Counted from the first letter of the stretch, positions 8,118 to 16,950 are shown. The stretch: DNA of 64,000 nucleotides from Nonomuraea polychroma (GCF_004011505.1 NZ_SAUN01000001.1:11063501-11127500); one strand, 5' to 3'. The notes: generated from the sequence alone by a model not told the origin. Program-made: numbers and translations.

Positions 8118-9314
8118 TCACAGAGCTTCTGACAGGGCGGCCGGGATGCGGTCGAGCACCGGGTGCGGCACCAGCCCGTACGCGTAGAAGTCCACGGCCA
8201 GCGCCCCGGCCGCCTTCGCCCCGCGGGCCTTGGCGACCAGCCGGTCGGCGGAGTCGCTGTCGGGATGGCCCGGCCGCAACACCGCCCGCACCTCCCGGTC
8301 CTTGCCCACGGACCGCAGGTAGGCGCCCACGTCGTCGGCGACCCGCGCCGCGTCCCGCGCGTACGCCAGCACCCCGAACGCCGGCACCAGGTCACCCAGG
8401 GCCACCAGATCGACCCCGAGCTGCCAGGCGTCGTGCGCCGCGAGTCCGGGCGTCGGCAGCCCGTCGGCGTACCCCTTGACCGCGCCCGTCGAGTCGACGA
8501 ACACCAGCTTGGAGCCCTCCTCTGCCACCGCGGAGGCCACCTCGGACACCAGCGTCGTGACGGTCTCGGAGCGGGCCCGCGCGTAGGCCACGACATCAGG
8601 CCCCGCATACGCGGTCAGCGCCGCCCTGGTCACCTCGCCCTGCGCAGGCGGGTCGCCGTCGAGCACGCGCCCCACGATCCCGGCGCACTCCTCCCGCGCC
8701 ACCTCGGCCTGCACGCCCAGGTCGGTGGCCCGGCGCATGCAGTAGTCGCAGAAACAGAGCCCGAACAGGTACGCGTCCATCGGCCCGAGCGGCACGAACG
8801 ACCGCTGCGCCTCCAACTGGCGGAAGTGCAGCGACTCGGCCACCACGCTGTCGACCCCCAGCCTGGCCACCGCTCTGGCCAGCGCGACCGCGTAGTCGCG
8901 CACGTCCGGATGGGCCGGGCACAGGTCGGCCGGTGAGCCGCGGTCGCCGAAGCAGTCGCGTACGGTCACGTCCGGATGCTCCATGCCGATCGTGGCGTTA
9001 CGCAGGAAGACCGTCCAACCGTGGAGCTTCATGGACCGTTTCGCACAGGCCTCCCGAAGACCGTCGAACGCATCCGCATAGCCGGGCACCGGGGACAGCC
9101 GCAGCCCGTCGAACAAGCCGGCCGACGGGGCGAAGTGTGCCCCGTCCTGCCGGACGGTCAGCCTGGACAGCCCGTGCGGGGTGACGTCGCGGGAGGCGTG
9201 GTGCACGGCACCGACGGTGATGCCGGCCACGCCGTACCCGCTGATCCTGTCGAGCACCCGCTCGACGCCCTCGCCGCGCAGGTCCTCGACGAAGACGTAA
9301 ACCGAACTGTCCAC
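8118..9314 (-). CDS. uncharacterised TIM-barrel-like protein of the D-amino-acid operon
   Basis: This 398-residue protein (GTG 9314) has an alternating strand/helix rhythm suggesting a TIM barrel. It contains a LCFCDYCMRRA motif near residue 190, a C-x-C-x2-C arrangement that recalls cysteine motifs in uncharacterised glycosyl-hydrolase-like barrels, and a conserved-looking ESLHFRQLE segment before it. No signal peptide is visible. It is the last gene of a minus-strand operon after RidA (9-base gap), DSD1-like enzyme and D-aminoacylase. A role in catabolism or sensing of D-amino-acid-containing compounds is therefore inferred only from context. I cannot assign a reaction. Confidence 0.7.
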   Translation of the reverse strand: MDSSVYVFVEDLRGEGVERVLDRISGYGVAGITVGAVHHASRDVTPHGLSRLTVRQDGAHFAPSAGLFDGLRLSPVPGYADAFDGLREACAKRSMKLHGWTVFLRNATIGMEHPDVTVRDCFGDRGSPADLCPAHPDVRDYAVALARAVARLGVDSVVAESLHFRQLEAQRSFVPLGPMDAYLFGLCFCDYCMRRATDLGVQAEVAREECAGIVGRVLDGDPPAQGEVTRAALTAYAGPDVVAYARARSETVTTLVSEVASAVAEEGSKLVFVDSTGAVKGYADGLPTPGLAAHDAWQLGVDLVALGDLVPAFGVLAYARDAARVADDVGAYLRSVGKDREVRAVLRPGHPDSDSADRLVAKARGAKAAGALAVDFYAYGLVPHPVLDRIPAALSEAL

Positions 9315-9323
9315 GAGCCGACC

Positions 9324-9704
9324 TTATGCGCTCTTGTGCGCGACGAAGTCGATCTCCACGAGGATGTCCAGCAGCTCGGACCCCACAGTGGTGCGCACGG
9401 GGTAGGGCGCGTTGAAGTATGACCGGTACACCTCGTTGTAGGCCGCGAAGTCGCGCTTGAGGTGCTGCAGGTGGACCGTGGACTTGACCACGTCGTCGAA
9501 GCCGAGGCCGTGCGCGGCGAGGATGGCGCCGAGGTTGCGCATGACCTGGTGCGTCTGGGTGGCCACGTCGTCGCCGACGACCTCGCCGGTCTGCGGGTCG
9601 AGCGGCCCCATGCCGGAGGTGTAGACGAAGTCGCCCACCACGAGGCCCTGCGAGTAGGCGCCGATCGGGGCGGCCCCCTCGCTCGTCCGGAGCTCCTTTT
9701 TCAC
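9324..9704 (-). CDS. RidA-family enamine/imine deaminase
   Basis: The 126-residue length is standard for RidA. The pattern includes GAYSQGLVVGDFVYTSGMGPLDP, the QTHQVMRNLGAIL helix and PYPVRTTVG, where the arginine corresponds to the carboxylate-binding Arg of active RidA enzymes; the acidic residue near the end (LVEIDFVA) is also kept. RidA hydrolyses reactive 2-aminoacrylate and other enamines released by PLP enzymes. That fits its position 9 bases after a DSD1-type PLP dehydratase gene. Start is GTG 9704 with GGGAGAT before it. Confidence 0.92.
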   Translation of the reverse strand: MKKELRTSEGAAPIGAYSQGLVVGDFVYTSGMGPLDPQTGEVVGDDVATQTHQVMRNLGAILAAHGLGFDDVVKSTVHLQHLKRDFAAYNEVYRSYFNAPYPVRTTVGSELLDILVEIDFVAHKSA

Positions 9705-9713
9705 GCGATCTCC

Positions 9714-10820
9714 CTAAAAGTTGGTCGTTATCGTGCCAACGACACGGTAGTCCGGGTCCACCAGGGGCAGCACGCGCCATTTGTCGAAGGCGGTGCAGGG
9801 ATGGGAGATGCCGAAGGCCAGCAGGTCACCGGGTTTGAGCCCGTCGGCCCGCACGATCGTGTGCTGGTCCTGCATCTTCACGACGGTGACGCCGGCACGC
9901 CGGGGGATCGGCAAGCCCTCGTCGTAGGGCGCGTCCCGCTTGCCCATGCCCACGATCGCCAATCCGGGCTCCGGGGTGGACAACACGTGCGCCCACACCT
10001 CCAGCGCCGGGCGCAGCTCGCCGTCGATGCGGTTGAACGGGGTGCGCTCGCGGTAATAGCCGTCGTCGTGGCTCACGTACGCGCCGCTGCGCAGCAGGAT
10101 CCTGGCCTGGGCGGCGACGAGCTCCCGCCCGATCACGTCGAACCACTGGCTGCCGCCCACGCTGAGGATCGGGCTCTTGACCCGGACGTACTCGACGGCT
10201 TCCTGCAGCGAGTCCAGATATTTCCGGACTTCGGCGGCGCTCTTCAGCGCGCCCTCGTACCCGGCCACCCCGGCCAGCTCGACCCCGGGCGTCTCCTGCA
10301 CGTGCCCGGCCACCCGCAGCAGCTCGTCGAGCGTGCGGCAGCCGGCCCGCCCGCCCTCGTGTCCCACCTCCACCAGCACGCGGAACGGCCGCGGCCCGGC
10401 GTGCCGGGCGAGGAGGTCCACCCCGGCCACGGAGTCGGCGAAGCTCAGGAACTCGAACGCCGGATCCCGCTCCAGCTCCCCGGCCGCCCAGGCGAGCCCG
10501 GCCGGATCGACGACCTGGTTGGCCACCATGATCCGATCCACCCCGAACCCCCGGACCGTCTGCGCCTGCCGCGGCGTCGCCACGGTCAGCCCCCAGGCGC
10601 CCGCCGCGAGCTGCCGGGCGGCGATCTCGGCCGACATGTGCGTCTTGGCGTGCGGGGCCAGCTCCAGCCCGTGGTCGCGGACGAACGCCGCCATCGTCGC
10701 GACGTTGTGCTCCAGCGCGTCCCGATGCACCACCATCAGCGGGAAGCCGAGGCCCCCGTCGAAAATCGACAGCCGCCGCGCGGCCTGATCGAGGATGGCC
10801 TGCTCGAGGACGGACTGCAC
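9714..10820 (-). CDS. DSD1-family PLP enzyme (D-serine/D-threo-hydroxyaspartate dehydratase or D-threonine aldolase-like)
   Basis: GTG at 10820 with AAGGGGG eight bases upstream is the best start and gives 368 residues; a longer frame adds only 15 unlikely residues. The N-terminal alanine-racemase-like barrel carries the PLP lysine K59 in LAPHAKTHM, as in fold-type III D-amino-acid enzymes. The C-terminal beta domain has HPCTAFDKW near residue 345; the His and Cys match the zinc ligands of the family. These enzymes act on beta-hydroxy D-amino acids to give 2-oxo acids and ammonia or an aldehyde and glycine. The neighbouring RidA and D-aminoacylase support D-amino-acid breakdown. Which substrate it prefers is not visible. 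Confidence 0.88.
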   Translation of the reverse strand: MQSVLEQAILDQAARRLSIFDGGLGFPLMVVHRDALEHNVATMAAFVRDHGLELAPHAKTHMSAEIAARQLAAGAWGLTVATPRQAQTVRGFGVDRIMVANQVVDPAGLAWAAGELERDPAFEFLSFADSVAGVDLLARHAGPRPFRVLVEVGHEGGRAGCRTLDELLRVAGHVQETPGVELAGVAGYEGALKSAAEVRKYLDSLQEAVEYVRVKSPILSVGGSQWFDVIGRELVAAQARILLRSGAYVSHDDGYYRERTPFNRIDGELRPALEVWAHVLSTPEPGLAIVGMGKRDAPYDEGLPIPRRAGVTVVKMQDQHTIVRADGLKPGDLLAFGISHPCTAFDKWRVLPLVDPDYRVVGTITTNF

Positions 10821-10889
10821 AGCACCCCCTTCATCCGGGTCCGACCCTATCCCACCGATCAGCAAGGGAACGCGTCCAGCGCCCCCAGG

Positions 10890-12452
10890 TCAGGCCCCGA
10901 GGGCGCGCCCCGGCGTGGCTCCGGTCAGCTCGCCCCCGGCCAGCACGCGAACCCCCGACACGAGCACGTCGTCGACGCCGGTCGCGAGCGTGCGCGGCGC
11001 CGCGTACGTCGCCCGGTCACCCACCTCGGCCGGGTCGAACACCGCCACGTCGGCCGCGAGCCCCGCCCGCACCAGCCCCCGGTCAGCCAGCCCGAACCGC
11101 CGGGCCGGATGCGACGCCAGGTGCACGACGGCCTGCTCCCACGTCCAGTCGCCGAGCTCCCTGACATGCCGCCCGAGGAACCTGGCGAACGCCCCGAAAC
11201 CGCGCGGATGCGGGTGCCCGCCCACGTAGATGCCGTCGGAGCCGCCGGTGTGCGAAGGATGGCGCAACATCCGGCGTACCGACTCCTCGCCCTCAGGACC
11301 CTCGTCCGGCCGGGCGAAGACGACGCCCGCCGTCAGCCGCGTCTCCGTCAGGAGGCGGCGGCAGAATTCGGCCGGCTCCATGTCCGCCTGCTCAGCGGCC
11401 GCCACGATGGTCAGTCCCTCGGCCCACTCCATTCCGGGAGCGTGCGAGACGGTCAGCCGGGGCCACGTCTCGGCCAGCGTCGGCCACCAGTCGTCCAGCT
11501 CCTCCGAGGCGATCATCTTCAGCGCGCGGCCGGTGTCGGCGCCCGGCACGGACGGCGGCAGCACCATCATGGCCAGGATCGTGCTGCCCCGCAGGTAGGG
11601 GTAGGTGTCGAAGGTCAGGTCCACGTCCCGGGCAAGTGCCTTCTCCACCAGCGGCAGCAGCACGTCGGCCGGTCCGTGCAGGTGGGAGACGTGCACGGGC
11701 GCGCCCGAGCGCCCGGCGATGTCCATGACCTCCGCCATGCCCACGCCCGCGCGGGCGCCGTAGGCCCGCATGTGGGTGACGTACGGGAGGTCGCCGAGCG
11801 GCGCGCACAACGCGGCCAGCTCCTCGGCGGTGGCGTAGCGGCCCGGCAGGTATTCGAGCCCGCTCGACAGCCCGGCCGCGCCTTCCGACAGGCCGCGCTC
11901 GACGTGCCGCAACATCGCCGCCAGCTCGTCCGGTGTGGCCGGATCCGGGGACGGGCCCATGACGTCGTAGCGGATGGTGCCGTGGGGGAGCAGGTAGGCG
12001 GTGTTGAGCGCCACCGCGCGGTCGTACGAGCCGAGCAACTCGCCGACGCTCAAGGGGCCGTCGAACGGCTGCGGGTGCTCGCCGGACCGGGCACTCGTGG
12101 CCGGCGGGCCGTTGACGGCGGCGAAGTAACGCGACGCGTACGCGACGGTCTCGGCCGACCCGGGCGCGAACGACACCCCGTCCTGCCCGAGCACGAACGT
12201 CGTCACCCCCTGCCGCAGCGCCGCCCGCTGCACCGCCGGATCGAACACGGCCGCGTCGCCGTGGGCGTGGCAGTCCACGAAGCCCGGCGCGACGAACCGC
12301 CCTGCCGCGTCGACCACGGTCTCCGCCTGCGCGCCGTCCAGCCGGCCGACCGCCGCGATCCGATCGCCGGCGATCGCCACGTCCGCCCGGTACGGCGGGG
12401 CGCCCGTCCCGTCGAGCACCCGCCCACCGCTGATGACTACGTCGAACCTCAC
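10890..12452 (-). CDS. N-acyl-D-amino-acid deacylase family amidohydrolase
   Basis: I chose the GTG at 12452 (VRFDVVISGGRVLDGTG), since family members begin at this strand; a TTG 12 bases upstream is possible. The 520-residue length is normal. The amidohydrolase metal motif GFVDCHAHGD is at about residue 58-67, the family's metal cysteine region (GLSSGLEYLPG) near 185-195, followed by metal histidines in THMRAYG and VHVSHLHGP. It releases D-amino acids from N-acyl-D-amino acids in the cytoplasm. It starts 8 bases after the kinase-DUF4173 gene and leads the D-amino-acid operon, feeding the DSD1-like enzyme. Confidence 0.9.
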   Translation of the reverse strand: MRFDVVISGGRVLDGTGAPPYRADVAIAGDRIAAVGRLDGAQAETVVDAAGRFVAPGFVDCHAHGDAAVFDPAVQRAALRQGVTTFVLGQDGVSFAPGSAETVAYASRYFAAVNGPPATSARSGEHPQPFDGPLSVGELLGSYDRAVALNTAYLLPHGTIRYDVMGPSPDPATPDELAAMLRHVERGLSEGAAGLSSGLEYLPGRYATAEELAALCAPLGDLPYVTHMRAYGARAGVGMAEVMDIAGRSGAPVHVSHLHGPADVLLPLVEKALARDVDLTFDTYPYLRGSTILAMMVLPPSVPGADTGRALKMIASEELDDWWPTLAETWPRLTVSHAPGMEWAEGLTIVAAAEQADMEPAEFCRRLLTETRLTAGVVFARPDEGPEGEESVRRMLRHPSHTGGSDGIYVGGHPHPRGFGAFARFLGRHVRELGDWTWEQAVVHLASHPARRFGLADRGLVRAGLAADVAVFDPAEVGDRATYAAPRTLATGVDDVLVSGVRVLAGGELTGATPGRALGA

Positions 12453-12460
12453 CTCAAGAT

Positions 12461-15400
12461 TCAATCAGAGCGCGACACCGCTCCCGCGCAGTTGACCGAC
12501 TTGTCGATCGGCCGCGCCGCCAGCAGGTCGCGGGCCTGGGCTCGGGCCAGGTTCCACCCGTTCCACGGGTCCGGCCGATCCAGCCCGTTGACCTTGACGA
12601 CGTCGGCCAGCACGCAACTGCGCTGCGGCTCCGGCAGCCGGTCCAGCGCCGGCACCGCCTCCGCGCCGAGGTCCCCCAGGTAGTCGGAGTCCATGTTGGT
12701 GACGCCGCGCACCTCCACCTGGGTGTACGCGACCCGCAGGTCGGGGTTCACGATCGCGAACGCGCCCAGGCCGAGGCCGGTGACCAGCACGATCGTGCGC
12801 GGCAGCCAGCCTGAGCCGCGGCCCGCGAGCCGTACCGCCCCGGCCAGCAGCACCAGCGCGAACACCGCGCCCAGCCACCAGACCGTGGCCTGCACCGAGA
12901 TCCGCAGCCGGGACAGGCCGTAGGCCTCCGTGTAGAGGTTCATGCGGTGCAGGGCCGAGGCCAGCACCACCATGGTCAGCCCGCACAACACGCCGAGCAG
13001 GCAGGCCAGCACCCAGCGCTCGCGGCGTTCGGTCTTGAGCAGCCCGCCGGCCACCGCGACCATGCCGAGCACGAACACGCTGACCATCACGAGCTGGAAG
13101 AATCCCTCCCTGGCGTACTCGGCGTAGGTCAGCCCCGCCGTCTTCAGCACCCACGTGTTGCCGCCGAACAACGCCGTGATCTGCACGGCCACGAACGACG
13201 CGAACAGCAGGTTCACCGCCGTGAGCGGGACCATCCAGACGCTCCTGCTCACCGTGAACTTGGTGTCCGGGCCGACGGGGTCGACCACCGGCCTGAGCGC
13301 CACCAGCACCACGGCCGCCAGCACCACGGCGAAGACCGCGAACAGGAAGATCCGCATCGGCGCCGACTCGGCCCAGGCGGGCGCGGTGGTCAGCCGCTCC
13401 ACGTAGGAGGCGAACACCGCGTCCGCCGAGCTGAACAGCAGCCCGAACACCAGCAGCAGCACCGCCGTGATGCCCAGCGCGGCCAGCATCGGCATGACGC
13501 GCCGCCGGGCCGTCAGCTTCTTCATCGGGACGGCCAGGAACCACGGCACCGGGCCGAGCGCCAGAAGCACGGACGCGCCGCCCCTGATCACCCCCAGCCA
13601 TCCGGCGCCCGCCCCCGACACGGCCAGCGCGCCCAGTCCGGTCCCCGCCATCAGCAGGATCGTCACCAGCCAGTCGGCATCACGCACCGCCGCCATGGCG
13701 ATCAGCCAGTACGCCGTCAGGCCGAACGCCACCGTCCACGGCGTCATCCGCCGCGCGACCGCCGGCAGCGCCGCCGCGCCCAGGACCATGGACACCAGCA
13801 CGATCCCCAGCCCGACCTGCGCCTCCGGCAGCGCCACGGCCGCGAACACCCCGGCTCCGGCCGCGGCGGGCAACAACCATCGCGGCGGCTCCGGCAACTC
13901 GGGCTTCGGGAACAACGGCGGCGGCACGTAGGGAGGCGGCGGCAGCTGTCCCCTGTATGGCTCGGTCGCCTGCCCTCGGTATGCCTCGGTCACGTGTCCC
14001 CTGTATGGCTCGGTCGCTTGCCCTCGATATGCCTCGGCCGCCTGTCCCCTGTATGGCTCGGCGGCATGCCCTGCCGCCGCCCCCTGCCCTCGGGGCTGTT
14101 CGCCCGCATGCGTCGCCGCCTGCCCGGCATGTACCACCCTCTGGCCCGCGGGCTCTTCAGCTCCCTGGACGGCTGCCTGGCTCATGGGGTCGCCGCCCGC
14201 CTGCGCCGCCAACCGGCCACCCGCCTGCATTCCCGGCCGGCCTGCGGGCTGACCCGGAACAGGGGCCGGCCCATGGGCCGCCTGCGCCACGGGGTGGGTC
14301 GGCGCGTGGTAGGCCGACCGGTAAGCCGCGTCGGCCGCGCGACGGGCCGAGCCGGCGCCCAGCGCCGCGCCGAGTGCTCCCATGATCGCGGTGCAGAGGA
14401 CGAACGTGACGAGCGCCATCGCGTCACTGACAGTCACGCTGACCACCACGGCGGCGAACATGCCGACGAGGAAGCCGAGCAGCACTCCGACGACGCCGCC
14501 ACCGATCATCCTGGCCAACGCGCTCCCCGGCGTCGGCGGCATCGGCGCTCCCGCACCGGCCCGCCGATCACCCGCCCTCACCACCGTGCCGCCGCCCACC
14601 GTCGTGCCCGGACCTGCCGTTGTGCCTGCGCCGAGGGTTGTGCCCGGACCTGCCGTTGTGCCTGCGCCCACGGTTGTGCCTGCGGCCGCCGCCGTGCCCG
14701 GCCCCACGGCCGTGCCCGCACCCACCGCTGTGCCGGCGCCGTCCGCCGTCGCGACCGCCCCCATGAGGCCGGCCGTGAGGGCGCCGGCATCCGCAGCCGC
14801 GCTGCCTGCTGTCAGCACGCCTTCTGCGGCCGCGGTGCCTCGTGCGGCCATGGCGCCTCCTGCGGTCACCGGCCACGCAGGCACGGCATCGTCCGTGGCG
14901 GCGCGCCGGTCGCCTGTGGCGCGCCGGTCGCCGGTCGCACGCTGGTCCTCCGAGGCAGTCGTGTCTGCTGCGGCAGCTTGGTCCTCCGAGGCGCGCCCGT
15001 CGCCTGCGGCACGCTCGCCCTCCGGAGGGTGCTCGTCGTCCGGGATGCGCCGGTCATCTGAGGCGCGCCGGTCATCTGAGGCGCGCCGGTCATCCGAGGC
15101 GCGCCCGTCGGTCGGGGCTTCCCCCGTCCTCTCGGCGGGTACGGCGGCCGCGACCGGCCGCCGTACCTCCGCCGCATGCTGCCCGGCCTCTAACGGCGCG
15201 TCAGCCATCGTCGTCCTCCCTGGTAAATCGACGACCATGCGGCACCCCGCACCATCGTCGATGCGAATGGAACCCCCGTGCAGTTCGACGATCTCCTTCA
15301 CGATGGCCAGGCCCAGCCCCGCACCCCCGGAGTCGGCCGCCCGCCCCGTGTCCAGCCGGGAGAAGCGCTCGAAGACGCGTCCTTGGGCCGAGACCGGGAT

Positions 15401-16198
15401 CCCCGGCCCCTGGTCGGCGACGACCATGCGCATTCCGGACCCCTCTGCGGCCCCGCTCACGGTCACCAACCCATCCGGCGGGCTGTGCCGTACCGCGTTG
15501 TCCAGGAGGTTCGCCAGGACCTGCGCGAGCAGGTCGGGATCGGCCCGCACCACCAGATCGCCGGACACCACGGCCCGGATCACGACGTCCTCACGGGACA
15601 GCGCCGCCTCGCGCACCGCCTGTTCGATGAGCGGCGCCAGCGCGACGGCCTCGGGCTCGATGAGCCGCACTCCCGAGTCCAGCCGCGACAGATCCAGCAG
15701 CTGTGCCACGAGCCGCCCGAGGCGCTCGGTCTGGGCGAGCGCGGTGCGCATGGTGACGGGGTCGGGCGCGGAGACGCCGTCCACGACGTTCTCCAGCACG
15801 GCCCGCAGCCCCGTGATCGGGGTGCGCAGTTCGTGGCTGACGTTCGCGACGAGCTCGCGGCGCTGCCTGTCCACTTCACCGAGGTCGGCCGCCATCGCGT
15901 TGAACGCCCTGGCCAGCTCGCCCACCTCGTCCCGCGAGGTGGCGTTGACGCGCAGCCCGTAGCGGCCCTTGGCGATCGTCTGGGCGGCGCTGGCCATCTG
16001 GCGCAGCGGCTTGGTCATCCCCATGGCCAGGACCTGCACCATGATCAGTGCCAGCACGACGGCCACCGCGATCCGCACTTCGCGGGAGAGCCCGGAGTTG
16101 AGCCCGACCTCGTTCACGACGAAGGCCGTGCCCACGGCCAGCACGATCACGATGCCGAGCTTGACCTTGATCCGGCCGAGGAAGTCGAGCGGCCTCAT
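12461..16198 (-). CDS. HAMP-type sensor histidine kinase fused in frame to a DUF4173 membrane protein
   Basis: The frame is unbroken for 1245 residues from ATG 16198, which overlaps the stop of the response regulator (ATGA). Residues 12-62 hold two membrane helices with a very short loop, 60-115 a HAMP segment, His122 lies in VANVSHELRTPITG, and the ATPase boxes follow (LLDNAVRHSP, ADQGPGIP, GGAGLGLAIVKEIVELHGG) up to about 325. A kinase would normally end here. Instead a Glu/Arg-rich and Ala/Gly/Thr-rich linker follows, a pair of membrane helices (about 550-600), five octapeptide repeats, and from about 775 to the end a multi-helix DUF4173-like membrane region with SSADAVFASYVE. An ATG at 15208 with a strong AGGGAGG allows independent translation of the second half. 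Confidence 0.8.
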   Translation of the reverse strand: MRPLDFLGRIKVKLGIVIVLAVGTAFVVNEVGLNSGLSREVRIAVAVVLALIMVQVLAMGMTKPLRQMASAAQTIAKGRYGLRVNATSRDEVGELARAFNAMAADLGEVDRQRRELVANVSHELRTPITGLRAVLENVVDGVSAPDPVTMRTALAQTERLGRLVAQLLDLSRLDSGVRLIEPEAVALAPLIEQAVREAALSREDVVIRAVVSGDLVVRADPDLLAQVLANLLDNAVRHSPPDGLVTVSGAAEGSGMRMVVADQGPGIPVSAQGRVFERFSRLDTGRAADSGGAGLGLAIVKEIVELHGGSIRIDDGAGCRMVVDLPGRTTMADAPLEAGQHAAEVRRPVAAAVPAERTGEAPTDGRASDDRRASDDRRASDDRRIPDDEHPPEGERAAGDGRASEDQAAAADTTASEDQRATGDRRATGDRRAATDDAVPAWPVTAGGAMAARGTAAAEGVLTAGSAAADAGALTAGLMGAVATADGAGTAVGAGTAVGPGTAAAAGTTVGAGTTAGPGTTLGAGTTAGPGTTVGGGTVVRAGDRRAGAGAPMPPTPGSALARMIGGGVVGVLLGFLVGMFAAVVVSVTVSDAMALVTFVLCTAIMGALGAALGAGSARRAADAAYRSAYHAPTHPVAQAAHGPAPVPGQPAGRPGMQAGGRLAAQAGGDPMSQAAVQGAEEPAGQRVVHAGQAATHAGEQPRGQGAAAGHAAEPYRGQAAEAYRGQATEPYRGHVTEAYRGQATEPYRGQLPPPPYVPPPLFPKPELPEPPRWLLPAAAGAGVFAAVALPEAQVGLGIVLVSMVLGAAALPAVARRMTPWTVAFGLTAYWLIAMAAVRDADWLVTILLMAGTGLGALAVSGAGAGWLGVIRGGASVLLALGPVPWFLAVPMKKLTARRRVMPMLAALGITAVLLLVFGLLFSSADAVFASYVERLTTAPAWAESAPMRIFLFAVFAVVLAAVVLVALRPVVDPVGPDTKFTVSRSVWMVPLTAVNLLFASFVAVQITALFGGNTWVLKTAGLTYAEYAREGFFQLVMVSVFVLGMVAVAGGLLKTERRERWVLACLLGVLCGLTMVVLASALHRMNLYTEAYGLSRLRISVQATVWWLGAVFALVLLAGAVRLAGRGSGWLPRTIVLVTGLGLGAFAIVNPDLRVAYTQVEVRGVTNMDSDYLGDLGAEAVPALDRLPEPQRSCVLADVVKVNGLDRPDPWNGWNLARAQARDLLAARPIDKSVNCAGAVSRSD
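13947..14073. repeat. 48-bp tandem repeats encoding an octapeptide repeat
   Basis: The sequence beginning TGTCCCCTGTATGGCTCGG recurs at 13947, 13995 and 14043, a period of 48 bases, each unit coding two octapeptides. In the protein this reads as five copies of (T/A)E(P/A)YRGQA just before the DUF4173 membrane region. The copies are nearly identical at DNA level, which suggests recent expansion by slippage or recombination. Confidence 0.85.
14585..14735. repeat. 18-bp degenerate repeats encoding GAGTTA/GPGTTV hexapeptides
   Basis: About eight hexapeptide units of the form G-(A/P)-G-T-(T/A)-(V/A/L) follow one another in the linker of the kinase-DUF4173 protein. The DNA units are close to one another and to an 18-base period. 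The segment is low-complexity and probably extended, not folded. Confidence 0.8.
15048..15110. repeat. 18-bp tandem repeats encoding RASDDR
   Basis: The unit GCCGGTCATCTGAGGCGC is repeated about three times with minor changes, giving the charged stretch RASDDRRASDDR in the linker of the kinase-DUF4173 protein. Similar shorter copies occur nearby (DRRATGDRRA). Confidence 0.75.
15206..15221 (-). promoter_or_regulatory. strong internal ribosome site and ATG inside the kinase-DUF4173 frame
   Basis: On the minus strand AGGGAGG (15221-15215) is followed after 6 bases by ATG (15208), in the frame of the large gene at codon 331. It sits exactly where a histidine kinase would end. A separate 915-residue DUF4173 protein starting MADAPLEAG could be made from here in addition to the full-length fusion. 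Confidence 0.6.
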
Positions 16199-16878
16199 CG
16201 GCGCACCAGCGCGTAGCCGACGCCGTGCACGGTCCGCACCACGTCGGAGCCCAGCTTGCGGCGTAAGGCCCGGACGTGGCTGTCCACGGTCCTGGTCGCG
16301 GCGGCCTCGGAGAAGCCCCACACGTCGGACAGCAGCCGGTCGCGCTCGAAGACGTGCCCGGGCCGCTCGGCCAGGCGGCGCAGCAGGTCGAACTCGGTCC
16401 TGGTGAGCTGTGCCTCGATGCCCCGTACGAACACCCGGCGGGCCGCGGTGTCGATCTCCACCTCGCCCACCCTGATCACGGTGTCCTCGACGGCGAGCTG
16501 GGCGGCCCGCTCCACCCTGCGCAACAACGCGTGGATCCGCGCCACCAACTCGCGCATGCTGAACGGCTTGGCCAGGTAGTCGTCGGCGCCCACCCCGAGC
16601 CCGACCAGCACGTCGGTCTCCTCGCCGAGCGCGGTCAGCATGAGCACCGGCACCGGCCTGGCCGCCTGCATGCGGCGGCACACCTCCAGCCCGTCGATAC
16701 CCGGCAGCAGCCGGTCGAGGATCACCAGGTCGGGTTCCGCCTTGCCGTACTGGACGAGGGCGTCCTGCCCGTCGCCGGCCACCCTGACGTCGAAGCCCTC
16801 GGCGGCCAGCCGATTCCGTACGGCCAGCGCGATCGTCTGATCATCCTCGACCACGAGGATGCGTCGCTGCTCTGCCAC
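16195..16878 (-). CDS. OmpR/PhoB-type response regulator
   Basis: GTG at 16878 (VAEQRRILVVEDDQ) starts a 227-residue protein. The receiver domain has the acidic residues D12-D13, phosphoacceptor D55 in LVILDRLLPG and the lysine in YLAKPFSMRE. The winged-helix output domain covers about 130-227 (LTRTEFDLLRRLAERPG, SHVRALRRKLG, VRTVHGVGYAL). It overlaps the kinase gene by ATGA, so this is the cognate pair of the unusual kinase fusion. It is divergent from the N-acetyltransferase gene with a 72-base gap. Confidence 0.95.
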   Translation of the reverse strand: MAEQRRILVVEDDQTIALAVRNRLAAEGFDVRVAGDGQDALVQYGKAEPDLVILDRLLPGIDGLEVCRRMQAARPVPVLMLTALGEETDVLVGLGVGADDYLAKPFSMRELVARIHALLRRVERAAQLAVEDTVIRVGEVEIDTAARRVFVRGIEAQLTRTEFDLLRRLAERPGHVFERDRLLSDVWGFSEAAATRTVDSHVRALRRKLGSDVVRTVHGVGYALVRR

Positions 16879-16950
16879 GTACGAAAGACTAGAAGCGCGC
16901 TGTGCAGACGACACCTCCTTAAGCGTGCATATACGGTGCAGACTTGGCGG

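Noticed and set aside
9462..12683. A 1073-codon open frame on the plus strand
   Set aside because: It is antisense to RidA, the DSD1-like enzyme and D-aminoacylase, all with clear motifs. Its composition (Arg, His, Gly, Val) is that of a mirror frame in GC-rich DNA.
13947..14073. CRISPR-like array
   Set aside because: The 48-bp units are contiguous, in frame and protein coding, with no unique spacers.
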